Translations under genes and position numbers: made by a program | The notes under the pieces: generated by a model | Told to the model about the DNA's origin: nothing | Database searches by the model: none | Seen by the model: only the letters and a program-made list of their open reading frames with translations | Shown: piece by piece, positions 48,421-60,879 of the stretch | Layout: every line of letters begins with the position of its first letter | Numbering within the stretch: the first letter of the stretch is position 1 | Assembly: GCF_964275005.1 (NCBI RefSeq) | Contig: NC_092699.1 | Span: 24,506,981 to 24,570,980, forward strand | Length of the DNA: 64,000 nt | Source: Diadema setosum | Lineage: Eukaryota; Echinodermata; Echinoidea; Diadematoida; Diadematidae | Reading direction: 5' to 3'

Positions 48421-49088
48421 AGTGATGAACCAGATGGGAGAGTGTTCAGGAAACTAAAAAACAATGAGCTAAGACAAAAAAATGCGTGAACGAAATAAAG
48501 TTTTAATCGCGTTTTATTCTCCAGTGCCGTCGAGACCATGGCAAAACGACTTCGCATATGGCCACCAATCATATTATAATGGACGCATTGAAATTCAAAC
48601 GCCTGTCACCACTTTCACCCCTTTCACTCTCTTGCCCGGTCAATTTCTCACCAAGACTGTTGTTCGGCATGTCGATGCTGTTCACTGCTTTTGTGGGAGT
48701 AGTCAGGCTTGTGTACATTTTAGTTTGGTCACGTTTAGTAATTTCTCTGTAGATATATTACTTGTCAATTGTCAGTCCGCAGTCTCAATGTCATAATCCG
48801 AGAGCAAATATCTATTCCCAAGACTTAAAGTCAATGACCGGACGGATGGAACGATGTACCACTTAACTGGGAAAGAAAGAGAAACTGGACCACCTATTGA
48901 AGAAATCAAGATACAATCTAGAGATGTCTTTGTCATGTTTAATTTGATGACAGAAATGAACACTCTAAAGGAAAACAGAAGTTTGATGGCGATGGAAAGA
49001 CACGATAATACCTTCGTCAGACGTTTCTCCCTCTCTTTCTCTTAACGCTAATTTTCTGCCAACTTTTATCGGGGTTAACATCTTGTAC

Positions 49089-49244
49089 CTCCAGCTTTCA
49101 GCACGTCGAAATATTCAAACTCCATCAGGAGTTCGGGACTCGGGCTGAGAGGGAGAACGTGCTCGAAGTGGGGTTGCACATCGTTGCCATAGCTGCAGAA
49201 TCTCAGTGGATGCCTGTCCATGCAGGTGTGGACAAAGACAGCCC
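49089..49244 (-). CDS. Unassigned exon-like block
   Basis: About 155 bp, clearly richer in GC than its flanks, open on the minus strand with G or C in about 70% of third positions: CMDRHPLRFCSYGNDVQPHF, then PSPELLMEFEYFDVLKAG. It ends GGAG/GTACAA, a plausible donor, one base into a codon, which is the phase the Wnt4 exon at 47196 needs. The acceptor (GGTTAG before 49244) is weak. It does not resemble the Wnt4 N-terminus or any family I know. The plus strand is open too (QHVEIFKLHQEFGTRAEREN) with a pyrimidine-rich acceptor, so strand is uncertain. It may be a variant Wnt4 exon, an exon of another gene, or a relic. Confidence 0.35.
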
Positions 49245-49332
49245 CTAACCCTTGTATTCAAAGCTGTATAATCGTGTATATTAAATGCGAGTATCTGGAA
49301 GCAAACATTCGTGTGAAAGTACCGCGCATTTC

Positions 49333-49364
<32 letters not shown>

Positions 49365-49554
49365 TTGCATCAAGTAAGAGTACGGTGCGCTTTGATTTAT
49401 CCTTGTACCCTCCCCGAATTCATAAACACTTTGGCTTGTGCTTATGCTGATGTGAGTACAGCACAATGTCTTATGTAATCCATCTCACTTTTTTGATCGA
49501 AATTGTAGTTTTTGAATATCAATACAAATACGTTTGGTAAATAGATCGATTTAT

Positions 49555-49660
49555 AGATGATAGAAAGATATATAGATAGACAGGTGGATGCATAGATAGA
49601 TAGATAGATAGACAGACAGATAGATAGATAGATAGATAGACAGATAGAAAGATGGATAAA
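49555..49660. repeat. (GATA)n microsatellite, imperfect
   Basis: GATA and GACA units with AAAG interruptions. Confidence 0.8.
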
Positions 49661-50712
49661 TAAATAGGAAGGTAGAGAGGAAAGCATTGTGAGTGTCTAA
49701 ACGTTTAAGCGTTTGATGATAATCATGCAAGTTAATGAAACACTGTACAAGTTCCTACTTGATTCTTTCTCAGTCCTGACCTGGATCATTAAAATCGAGA
49801 AAAATCGAGGAGAATGAGCAATACTTGCTTCTTGAGGAGATACTGTTGCTGCAGTGCTGTCTGACTACAACTAGCGCAGATCTTGACATTTAACACAAAA
49901 CTTCTTGTATGCCTGATGTCTCGAGCGATTTATTATGAAAGGCTTACAGTAATCCTTTGCGACATTTCAATGTTTCAATATTAGTTATCACTTATTGATC
50001 AGAGAGAGAGAGAGAGAGAGAGAGAAAGAACGAGAGAGAGGGGGATGTCGAATTTAAAAGGGTGTGTACTTGCCAGGATAGCTTCAATTTTAGTTCTTCT
50101 TTGTTCATATGCCTTGCGGGTATAGAAGTTGAAACAACTGCACGAGCCAACTCACTGAATTGCAATGCCCATGCTGTTTTCATATGTTGGATACGGAATA
50201 TTGTTTATTGCATGATTGATTAAGAATACAAACGCGTCGAAAAAAAAAAAAAAAACCACAACAACGCATAATCATTTTCAAGCAGGCAGGAAATATGGGT
50301 TTTGAGATTTTCTCCGTCAGAATCGAGATGATCCCTGTTCCATAGATTTTGATACCATCACGTGGCATACAAGCCATGTTTCTTCTTCTTTTTTTTTTCT
50401 TAAAGCTCCCTTGCCTTTGTCTATAAATGTCACGCAGATGCTTATTTGTTGTAGAGTTGCAGGTATTTTATGTAGTTCAAGAAAACGTTTTAAAAATAGT
50501 TAACCAGTTCTGGCAAGTTATCCTCGTGATATGTTTGCACACATAAGTCATCTCAACGATGGATGGATTTTGCAACATTTTTCAGAAATTGATCGTTGCA
50601 AGATCCTCGAGTAATGTAGGCTTTACTTGTTCGTTAGCAAGGAAAACGTGATCATGCCTTTAGAATAGCCATTCATTCCAGTGGTTCGCGAATATTATGA
50701 GAACTATAGATC

Positions 50713-51114
50713 GATTTCGAAATCAGCTCTAGATTTCGAGATCAGCGCTAGATTTTGAGACCAGTTCTAGATTTCGAGATCAGCTCTAGATTTCGAGACC
50801 AGCTCTGTATAGTTTTCGAGATCAGCTCTATAGATTTCGAGGCCAGCTCTAGATTTCGATACCAGCTCTAGAATTCGATATCAGCTCTAGAATTGGAGAC
50901 CAGCTCTAGATTTCGAGATAGCTCTATAATAGATTTTGAGATCAGCTCTATAGATTTCGAGACCAGCTCTATAGATTTCGAGATCAGCTCTAGATTTTGA
51001 GATCAGCTCTAGAATTGGAGACCAGCTCTAGATTTCGAGATTAGCTCTAGATTTCGAGATCAGCTCTATGGAAATTTTGAGATCAGCTCTACGGAAATTT
51101 CGAGACCAGCTTCA
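50713..51114. repeat. 19-bp minisatellite
   Basis: About 20 units of GATTTCGAGATCAGCTCTA with single-base variants and a few units lengthened by 2-4 bases. Directly followed by the left arm of an inverted repeat. Confidence 0.9.
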
Positions 51115-51262
51115 GTCACGGAGGAGACTACCACCAGTCTGTCTGAAAAAAAAAAAATGGAGATGATTTTGAAAGACAGAGGAAGAGAGAAAGAAGGTGA
51201 TCTAGGGTATCTGCGTGGCTCCATTTCGAATCTAACTTGGTGAGGATATCTTGAGCTCATGA
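51108..51262. repeat. Inverted repeat pair, left arm
   Basis: Contains GGAGGAGACTACCACCAGTC, then GGCTCCATTTCGAATCTAAC and GAGGATATCTTGAGCTC. Its inverted partner is 53045-53200; together they bracket about 1.8 kb of AT-rich DNA without a gene. Confidence 0.65.
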
Positions 51263-52752
51263 TTTAGGTTTTGATACCATTGGTAGCGAAGAGTCAGAAT
51301 GGTTTTGCGACGAAGATGCATCAAAAGAGAATTGCCTAAAATCTAAAACTTAAATTGCACAATGCTGCTTCCTGAAACAGAGCAACAGGCCAGAAGAACA
51401 CGAAAAGTAAAGTATCACTTGAGAAATTGGTGCAGATTGGTAATGCTATTGCATAATGCTATACGATTTGTGTGTTTGGTGGACACTATCTCAGTTATGA
51501 ATAACGGACCAATCATCAAAGTCAAACGATTAAATTCACTCATTTCGTGTATTAGGTTACTTTGACAAATGATAGCATTTGGTATACTAGTAAGGATACC
51601 ATTAAAGTAGCCACTAGCAGCATAAGTATTAAATGTTGTTGATTCTCATGGTATTCCATATCGGTCAAATCACTGTTACATGCACATCCTCATCTCACTC
51701 AAATCAAGGAGCTTTTGCTCAAAATCAATGTTGCAGACATCTGCTGTCGAACCACTTTGTGTTGTGTCCAACCGGACTTGTCAAGCTGCAGGCGCAGAAT
51801 TAAGCTTGTCGTGGACCGACTACCCCTATAGGATCATGGTTACGAAATACAAGTAACATTGCCAAAGTCGAATCCAGAGGAAATCAGAGAAACCAGAATG
51901 AATCCTTCGACTTACGTGAATTTTGATTCACACAATAAAAATAGCATATGTTTATAACCATAAGGATAGAATATTGCCTCGACTTCACGAATTTTCGCCT
52001 TCTGCGAGGTCGACTTAGGCGAATTTTTTTTTTTTTCAAATTTGAATTAAAAAAATTATAAGGTTTATCTACATTATCGTCCAAATATATAATAATATAT
52101 AGTAAAAAATTCACTGAAAGTTTGGAGGCAGCATGGCTCAATCAAAAAAGAGAGAGAAAAATTGAGATCTTCATAGTTCTGAACAGGAGTGGAGAAGTCC
52201 CAAGTTCAATCGACACGCACGTGTGTTGAGTTAGGTTGTTTGCGGATGAAGCAAGGGATCCAGAACGAAACGATCGACCTGTTGAATGACGCCAGGGGAT
52301 TGGATGTTACCATGCCATGAAGATTTTTTTTTCTGTCCTTTTTAAAAGGGTAATAAAAAAAAACGGGAGCATATCTCCACGGTTCAGTTTCGGTGGGGAT
52401 TTTTTGCATCGTCGATATAGGATTTTTGTTTTCCTTACTGCTGGCGCATGTAGGACTAATGAAGACGCTGTGTATAAAGGGGCAAAATAAGGTATAAGCA
52501 AAGTGTTATTTTCCATATATACGTATTGACTTTTGATCGCGAAATGTCAGATTTTAAGCCTTTGTTTGTGTGGTTGTGGATGTAATTTGCAAGATCTCGA
52601 GGAGAATTTTGAGGTCTAGATGAAAAATAACAGACCCACCACTGGGCAGTTGACACACAAGTTCACAAGCCTTGAGAACATTAGTTTCCGATAGTTTATC
52701 CCTCCTTGATAATGTTTGGAAACTGTCAGAAGTCCCTTAACCTCCTCCTCCA

Positions 52753-52790
52753 AGACAAGACAAGACAAGACAAGATAAGATAAGATAAAA
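52753..52790. repeat. (AAGAC)n/(AAGAT)n microsatellite
   Basis: About eight pentanucleotide units. Confidence 0.8.
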
Positions 52791-53044
52791 CAATACAAAA
52801 CAACACGAAAGGTGTTTTTAAGAGTCTTTGATATACAGAGGAATTTCTTTTTGTTATTTTTCTTTCGTATGTCATGTTTGTTTGTTTGTTTTTATCTCTT
52901 TCCTAATGACGGTATCAGACAGACTGGGCTTGGAATTTTACAATTATAGTGTTGTAAGTTGTATTCCAAGAACATATAGACAAATCTGAAAAACATGTTC
53001 CTCGCAAAACCATTCTTACTCTTTACTACCAGTGAAATCGAAAC

Positions 53045-53200
53045 ATATTTGAGCTCGAGATATCCTCGCCAACATTAACTCGAAATGGAGCCAAATAACC
53101 TTAGATCATTTCCTTTCTCCCCTTTTCTCCCACTCTCTTTCATATCATCTCCGATTTGATTTGTGGTAGACTGGTGGTAGTCTCCTGCGTGATTGGAGCT
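53045..53200. repeat. Inverted repeat pair, right arm
   Basis: Inverted match to 51108-51262 (GAGCTCGAGATATCCTC, GGAGCC, GACTGGTGGTAGTCTCC). The minisatellite is absent on this side. Confidence 0.65.
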
Positions 53201-53589
53201 GATCCATTTCCCAAACAAGATGGGGGTAAAGCTCCGCTCACTGGCGGTGACAGGTGGAATACCCGTGTTCATCTCTTTGCAATAACGGCTGTAAAAGTGA
53301 GAGAGAAAAAAAATAATGTTGGAGCAATCAAGATTCTAAAGCAGTTCAAAGCCACATAAAGAGTCTTTCCGGAAATGATCACGAGATTGTGGCGGTTCGC
53401 TCTATGTCATTATCGCAGAGAACCTGATATTTATCTCGTTTCCGAGCTGAGCTCATGGAGATGATATCTTGATAGCCGCGAAAAAAGTGTTTCCCCTTGG
53501 CAGCAGACAACATGCGTGTCACCTCGATCATTAAATCTGTCGAGGTACAAACTAAACACCAGCAAGGAGGGGATGTAACTGCTGCGCTT

Positions 53590-53760
53590 TCTTGAAAAAA
53601 AGCAACATTATAAGAATAGAATGAGAGGAATGATGAAGATAAATAAATCAAGAAAGGAAAGAAAAGCGCCAGGAGGAAGAAAAGAGAAGACTGTAAATGA
53701 GGAAGAAGAAATAGATAGGTAGAAAGTGTAAGAACGAGAAGAAAAAGACAGCAACAAGGA
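53590..53760. repeat. Purine-rich tract
   Basis: GAAGAAAG-type low complexity; the minus-strand frame of 145 codons across it is Ser/Phe/Leu-rich and not supported as a gene. Confidence 0.65.
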
Positions 53761-53915
53761 AACGATCGAGGAAAGTAACCTAGTATGTAGAAGCAGACGA
53801 CAGAGCTTACTGTCATACCGCGTTACCTGCAACAGTGCCAGTGGTGGGCTATAATAGTGTCGAACGTCACTGCCTACCTATACATTATCGTGAATAATTG
53901 AACTTAACTATGCGA

Positions 53916-54098
53916 CCAGGGGGGCGTTTCATCAACGAGTTCGTCGGAGATTTCACCGACAAATTTGCTATCAGCCAATCAGACCAAAGATTTCATTAGC
54001 TTTTAACAGTTGTCAGTGTAAATCCTTGCGTCTGATTGGCTGATAGCAAATTCGTCGGTGAAAACCTCCGACGAACTCGTTGATGAAACGCCCCCTGG
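53916..54098. mobile_element. Palindromic MITE (CCAGGGGGGCGTTTCATC ends)
   Basis: 183 bp with nearly perfect 34-bp inverted ends and a second inner inverted pair (CAGCCAATCAGAC). No clear target duplication. Confidence 0.65.
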
Positions 54099-54145
54099 AG
54101 AAGCAAATGTTAGCAATTCAAGATTAACTGTGACTTGAAGACTCC

Positions 54146-54605
54146 TTAAAGGGGAAATCCAGTCCAAATATAAGTTAGTCTGATAAGAAAGAGTAAAATA
54201 TTACGAGTTCAACGGTATAATTTTGATTGAAATCGAATGAAAAATAAGGAAGTTAACCCACATTTTGAAGTTCCGCTATTTTGGGGGGAAACAGTTCTTG
54301 AACAGTCGATATGAATATGCAAATGGAAAAGTGAGCATGTCATTCCCTCACAACTTACGATAGAGTTTTCGTCATTTTTTGAACACGATCAATGGAAAAT
54401 TGTGAGGGTATGACATGGTTAGCTCACTCATTTGCATATTCATATCCACTGTACAAGAACTGTTTAGCAGAAATTAGCAAAACTTCAAAATGTCATAACT
54501 CCCCTATTTTTCATCCGATTTCAGACAAATTTTTACCGTTGAACTCGTAAGATTTTACTCTTTTTTATCTGACTAACTTATATTTGGACTGGATTTCCTC
54601 TTTAA
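54146..54605. mobile_element. Foldback MITE with TTAA ends, 460 bp
   Basis: Arms match over about 100 bp (TTAAAGGGGAAATCCAGTCC against GGACTGGATTTCCTCTTTAA) and again in the centre (CCCTCACAA...TTGTGAGGG). TTAA at both ends. A diverged relative lies at about 63220-63775. Confidence 0.65.
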
Positions 54606-55194
54606 ATGATCGCAGTTGTATTCATTTCTGGTTACTTGTTTGTTTCACTTGTTGGTTGGTTGATTGGTCGGTTTGCTTCTCTTTTTTTCCGTTTCCACAG
54701 AAACAACTGAAGTTACTAACTCGTGAGGAGCTACGTCGGACACATTGAAAACGAATCAATTTTATACCAGATGCAAAAGAAATTGCAAATAAATGTTTCA
54801 TGACTTCCAACTCAGCAATATGCAATGACAATTTGAGCAATTCGGTTTTTGACAGAAAATACTGAAGCTGTTAACTGACAGCTTCCTTTCGCTTTGCATG
54901 TCTGAAATAAAACTCGTTCACCATTTATTGATTGAACAATTTAATGGTCCACAAAAATTTTAGTGATTCTATAAACGTGAACCCTAATTCTATCTGAACT
55001 CTGTTAGGGCCTACATGCTACCAGACAGACTGTTCATAAAATGAAATAACGTCTTAAAGACTCACCTAATGAATTATCAGCACATGACAAAACTTTCTGT
55101 TTACTTCTGCATTTACTCATGTACACGATTCCATTTCTTTGTCTCATGGCTTCCTTTACTTATACATTTACTTATATTTAGTATTAAATGTCAA

Positions 55195-55325
55195 TCATTT
55201 CCTTCATTTATTCATTCGTTCATTCATTCTATCATTCATTCATTCTTATATTCATTCATCCATTATTTCATCTATTTTGTTATTCATCGATTCATTTCTT
55301 TATTCATTCTTACATTTATTCATTC
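55195..55325. repeat. (ATTC)n tract
   Basis: Imperfect tetranucleotide repeat; a similar short one lies at 60542-60575. Confidence 0.8.
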
Positions 55326-56819
55326 TGTAATCAACGTATACCTCAGGGCTTCTTTGACCCATGATTTCGACTACACCGCTCACATTATTTGAGTCTGATG
55401 GGACAGGTAAGTGAAACTCGTTTGAAGGGGAACTCTCCTAAAAACATCAGTGAGTATTCGGTGAATGCAGATAGATTGTTTAAAAAAAACACCCAGGCAA
55501 AGTTTGACGGAAATTAGAAAATCCGTTCAAATGTGATGAATTTTGATGACATTCGTAAATTCCATGCCCTATCGAGATGGGAACGGTGTGGGATGTCACC
55601 AACAGTAGGGTGGTAAGAAGAATATGGCCACAATTTCACAAATCTTCATTTCATTAAAAGTACATAACCACATCACCGGGTTATTATTGAGATTTAATGT
55701 TGAGGGAAACATTAACCATGCCTCATAGAGGAGCTTGGTCAAATGTTCTTTCGATGTCTTTGAAAGTCATAGATAGCGTATTGTTTGGTATATTCTCCAG
55801 CATGGAACCACATGTCCATTATTGTGTATGGCAACAACAAACGTCCATGTTTACTATTGGGTTTATTGAGTTTTGTCACATTCTTTGAATAATAACACCT
55901 TCGAGTAATCTCTCTACCAGACAGATTATTCTTCAAGTATAATATGTCTAGCAAGTCTAGTGCATCTATATATGGAATTTAAATCAAAGGTGCTTTTACA
56001 TGTTTCCTTCAAAACAAATCCCCATTCAGTATATATATATAGGCCTATGGGTTTTTACAGAAGAATGGTGTATAAAAGAAAACAACAACTGTGATTTTGA
56101 TTTTGATAGCAATTGAATGTGTATGCGAATTTGAACATGAGTGTCACAAAAATAATGGCCAGAGCGGGAATGGAATGATATGCATACTGCATGAGTTGTA
56201 ATTTCCGGTTGCCATGGTTACCGGTAGTTGTTATTTGTTGGAAATCCCCACGACATTTTGCAATTAAATGCTACTAACTTGGATGGTCGTGACATATGAG
56301 TTTGATAAGTATACGCTGTATGGCATAAAAGTTATCCTCTCCGTCTGTTACCATGCATAAGTCATTGTCAGTGACATTATGCATAGACACAATAAGATTT
56401 GATATCATCCTGTAACTTAATTCCTATGTTTTCGCAAAAGGTGATGCCCGCAATAGAATATATGCCGTTCCTGATTTTTATTCTATATTCTCTTTTCCTT
56501 ATCTAGTTGGTTTAGAACACGCGGAAGATGAAAGGATGCCGTCGCATTTATAAACATTTTCCCCAACACGCACTTGATATGGTGTAGCTCCAAATAATCC
56601 AATAACACAAACGATGAACTTTCACTTGCAGTGCTATCAAATATCCACTTCCATCTATCTTGAGGTTTCCAACAGAATCTACAAACAAGTTTCTGCAGAA
56701 ATGATTTACTTCTCATGAAGCAATATGGTAAGTCATGCCGACGCATCAAACAATGGTTCTAATACCAGAATTATATAATGGATGATATTTTTTGGCGCTT
56801 TTTTTTTTTTACTACGGAA

Positions 56820-56875
56820 TGATGACCATTAAGATGTCCAATCAATTACCCCGGTCACTGGACTCAAACCGACAC
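56820..56875 (-). mobile_element. SINE-like tRNA-derived relic
   Basis: GGTTTGAGTCC box B-like word on the minus strand; no clear box A. Ends unknown. Confidence 0.25.
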
Positions 56876-56880
56876 TTACT

Positions 56881-57005
56881 TAGTCTGGTTTCCAGACCCT
56901 TTGCCAACTGGACTCCGCCTAAAACTATCCAGTTTTTGACGTTGAGGGTGTCAATATTCTGAATAGCGAAATAGTACTATAGCAGAGGGTCTGGAAGCCA
57001 GACTA
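56881..57005. mobile_element. MITE with perfect 9-bp target duplication
   Basis: 125 bp, ends TAGTCTGGTTTCCAGACCCT and inverted TAGTCTGGCTTCCAGACCCT, flanked by ACACTTACT at 56872-56880 and 57006-57014. A 9-bp duplication is typical of Mutator-like (MULE) elements; Merlin (8-9 bp) is an alternative. Confidence 0.75.
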
Positions 57006-57484
57006 ACACTTACTGTATATCACACTCACTCCATTCCCAATCGAAGATTCCATTGTCGCTCTAAGAGACAGAATCTTAAATACATACCATGTGGATAAGT
57101 GAATGCAGAAATATAAGTAGAACACATCAATGAAGTATGGAGAATATCGGACATATATAGGTTCAAAAGTTATAAACATTATCATAAAGAAAGGTTAACA
57201 TTTTCATTTTCTAGGATAACAAAAAAGCACTTGGCTTATGACTCTTTCTGAAGGCAGGGGAAATAATATTACCCTCAACATATTTAGTAACAAGTGGAAT
57301 ACTTCTTTATATTTTCTATGTATCGTTGTCCTCCTATGACACCACGAAATGTTGTATAGTCTTCTTATCCAGCCATTTTGGTACCAAAAGGATTGTCAGA
57401 TTTTCCTCGACCTTCACTGATGTCTTCCACTAATATTTTCTGTATTCACACAATATTTTACAAAATAGACCCTATTCATATGTG

Positions 57485-57638
57485 AGTTTCTTTCCCCTGT
57501 AACGACGCACACACGAGTTAAAGTTCCTGCGGGAACCCATTTATAGTACCTGGGTAAGGAGTCTTTCTCGAGGACACGAAGTTCTGTTGTAGAGGGGGTT
57601 CGAACCCGGGATCTGCCCACTGAGATCACTGCGTAAAC
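57485..57638 (-). mobile_element. tRNA-derived SINE-like sequence, head cut off
   Basis: GGGTTCGAACCC box B on the minus strand with a tail containing TACCCAGGTACTATAAATGG. Its head abuts the twin repeat copy starting at 57639. Confidence 0.45.
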
Positions 57639-58720
57639 AACAAGAGACCCGCGGGTCTTAGCGCTCACCTGAGTATCGCAAGTTCACCTTTCACGCAGTC
57701 ACTAATCTAAATTATTCACAGCTCTACTAAAATTTGACCAGGCATTCTCAAGTAGAAGATGAAAATGTACAATAAGGGCCCAAATTTTTGTAAGATTCCT
57801 TAATTTGGGGGGATTCGGGCCCCCTGGGGCCCTCTGGGTGGGGCATGGTGCCCATTTTGATAAATTGAGATCCTGACCCCCTAGGGATGCTACCTGCCAA
57901 GTTTGACGAAAATCCATCATGAGGTTTTCAGGAAGAAGATGACAATGTACAATTCAGGCCCCCATTTGGACCTTCCCAACGCCCCCCCCCCCACCCCCAA
58001 GAGGGGCACCCCTGGATCTACTATGAACAAACTTGAAACTACAGTCATTAATGTACTCACTCATAGTATTATCTTAGCTCTATAACTTCTGATTCTAGAA
58101 AAGATTTCTAAAGATTCCTTCATTTTGGGGGGTTTGGGCCCCCCTGGGGGCCCCTGGGTGGGGCATGGTGCCCATTTTAACAAATTGAGATCCTAACCCC
58201 CTAGGGATGCTACCTGCCAAGTTTGGTGAAAATTGGTCATGGGGTTCTCAAGAAGAAGATGAAAATGTACAATTTAGGCCCCATTAGGACCCCTCCCCAC
58301 CCCCTCCCCTGGGTCCCAAGGGGGGCACCCCTGATTCTGTCATGAACAAACTTGAAACTACAGTCATCAATGTACTAACTCATAGTATTAACTTAGCTCT
58401 ATCACCATGATCACTTCTGGTTCTAGAGAAGAAGATTTTTATAGATTCCTTAATTTTGGGGGGTTTGGGCCCCCCTGGGGGCCCCCTGGGTGGGGCATGG
58501 TGCCCATTTTAACAAATTGAGTTCCTAACCCCCTAGGGATGCTACCTGCCAAGTTTGATGAAAATCGGTCTTGGGGTTTTCAAGAAGAAGATGAAAATGT
58601 AAAAAGTTTACGCACGACGGACGACGGACGACGCACGACGGACGACGCACGACGCACGCCGGACGCCGGACGAAGGGCGATCGCAATAGCTCACTTGAGC
58701 CTTTGGCTCAGGTGAGCTAA
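57639..58720. mobile_element. Twin 1.07-kb element, copy 1
   Basis: 1082 bp. Begins AACAAG then the palindrome AGACCCGCGGGTCT and TAGCGCTCACCTGAG; contains three diverged ~300-bp units built on GGGTGGGGCATGGTGCCCAT and CTACCTGCCAAGTTTG; then a short CGACGGACG tandem; ends in a 33-nt hairpin (58687-58719, TAGCTCACTTGAGCC/TTT/GGCTCAGGTGAGCTA) and AA. Non-coding. Confidence 0.8.
58611..58675. repeat. CGACGGACG/CGACGCACG tandem tract
   Basis: Seven- to eight-base steps of ACGACGG and ACGACGC; the other copy has a matching tract at 62953-63023. Confidence 0.75.
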
Positions 58721-60249
58721 CTAGGCCTTTAGATTACCAGAATGACGGACAACAGCGGTATCTTCATTGAATTGGAGAGATGCAATTAGAACTTAAATCT
58801 GTCTAATTATAATTATCAACACGAATAACATCAGCAGTGATTTACCAATATCGTTTAAGTCTTAATATGCTTGGAACGACTCTTATCTAGTTAAGACTCT
58901 ATATTCAGAAAATTTTAACTTCAATACAAGAGTTTACGCTGCTCTGATCAGGTTTATTTATGTTCCGTAGCAAGCAAGGTGCCATGTCCTTAATACTTTT
59001 TCTAGAGTAGACAAAAGGAGATATGACTAAATTCATCGTTTGCATGTTAACACGAATGTGGGAGAGTAATTTATTACTTGCATCTGTATCATAACTGTTA
59101 TAAATCACGCGTTGGGGGATACGTTTTTAATATAACGGTTGTGGTTGGTTGCCAGTGCTGAGGGTAAAATAAATTCTGTCACAACCTGTGGCATGTAGCC
59201 AATGTGGGATGTCTTGCCAGGAAAGCTGTCTTGACAAAAGACAGATCATTATCGCACCGGGTGTTTGTGGATTTTTTTCCCAAAAATTTTTCTCAGAATC
59301 CTACAAATTATGACGAGGGGGCGAAACAGTTCGTCGCAACAAATCACTGTCAGTTTACACTGCCAAGGACATCTCTTTAGAAAAGGTTATTTATTTCGGG
59401 AGTATTTCAAAATCACCCTCGGATCTCCATCTCTCTCTCTCTCTCCCTTGCTCTTTCAGTCTGCCTTATATTGTATCAAGCCGAGGTCGTAGGAGAGTTA
59501 ATGAGTTAAAGCTCAACAGAGTTGGTAGTTTTGCATTTAGACTCAATACAAAGTAATTATGGCGATTAATGCAGCAAGCATGCGGGCTGGCCTGAGAATG
59601 TCTTATCAGTGTTATGTATTAGGGCCGACATTAATAAGATAATGTAAGGGATTACCGATTGGCGCCGATAATTCTGTGTATTCCACTAGTCTAATTTGGA
59701 CACCAAATGTCGGATTCATCCCTGCTTTGTCATGTTTGTATCAGCTGTAAATCACCTTTCCTGTTTACAATGATCACATACACATCTAGCCAAACTCAAG
59801 CGAACCCACGTAAAAACACACTCACCACATGAATATTGTCACAAAACGTTTGGTATCGGCCTCCTAAAATGCCGATAAATTTTATCACTTCCTTGTTTCT
59901 TCAAAATGCATGCCTTTCAGGCGTTCACATATTTCTTCCTATAACATTTCCTTAATTGCACACTCCCATGTTTTGTATTAAAAGTATTTTAGATCCATTC
60001 CCAGTTAAACATCTTGCTATTTGATACTGAATAATGATGCATTTTTCATCAGTGTATGGCTATATAAATAATTCTTGTAAGTATCAATCATTGTTATAGT
60101 TATTTACATCATTTTAGTTACAGTGAATTGAAATCATTTTACATTACAACTGCTGTAATGAATACTTTTTTATCATCAACTTTTTAAGTTTAGCTTTAAT
60201 GTACTACATAGTAATTTTAATATAAGTTAAGTTTAACTTGATACAAGTT

Positions 60250-60540
60250 AAAGGACAAGTTCTATGTAATATAGGCCCTGCATGTGAATTGAGATAATAC
60301 AGTAATATTATTACAGAATACATCAGTGAAAGATTGAAAAAATCCGTTAAAAAAATTATTATTTTTAAAGTTTAGTGTCGCCATGGTTTGGATGAGAAGA
60401 CTACTACGACTTAAGATTTAAATTTAAAGAAAATTTCAAAATATATTATTTCACTTTTCTTTCTGTCTTGCCCCTGTCAGAATACAAGAGGAATAATATT
60501 ACCCTCAGTGACAAGTCGAAGGAGCTCATGACGTCATCAT
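60250..60540. mobile_element. Foldback repeat fragment
   Basis: Starts TTAAAGGACAAGTTCTATG and shares ACATCAGTGAAAG and GGATGAGAAGACTACTACG with 29624-30163; right arm missing. Confidence 0.4.
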
Positions 60541-60879
60541 TCATGCATTCATTCATTCATTTATTCATTCATTTATTCCTGTTTCATTTTCATTTCCGAA
60601 TCATCCAATAAGTCCTTTGTTTTCCGCCACACAAATTTTCGAATGTCTACTATAAAATAAAAAAAAAAAATCATGTCCTCGACATTTAACCAGCGAAGGG
60701 CTAAAACTTTCACTTTTAAGGGCGAGGAGATGCAGTTGCTAAATTACCGACCAACGGTGATTTAAATCGCTTTAATGTTAAAGATAAACGGAAAGTATCA
60801 AAGCAATGGAATTATCGCCTCATCGTCTTTGCATCACGTGGAGGTCAGGGTCCATGCCACGAGTTCGAAACCCTCGAAT

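Noticed and set aside
48058-48489. 143-codon frame
   Set aside because: Product of a C/T low-complexity tract; Ser/Phe/Leu only.
50713-51114. Possible CRISPR-like array
   Set aside because: 19-bp units are directly adjacent without spacers, in an animal genome; it is a minisatellite.
53379-53816. 145-codon minus-strand frame
   Set aside because: Runs through a purine-rich tract; no motif.
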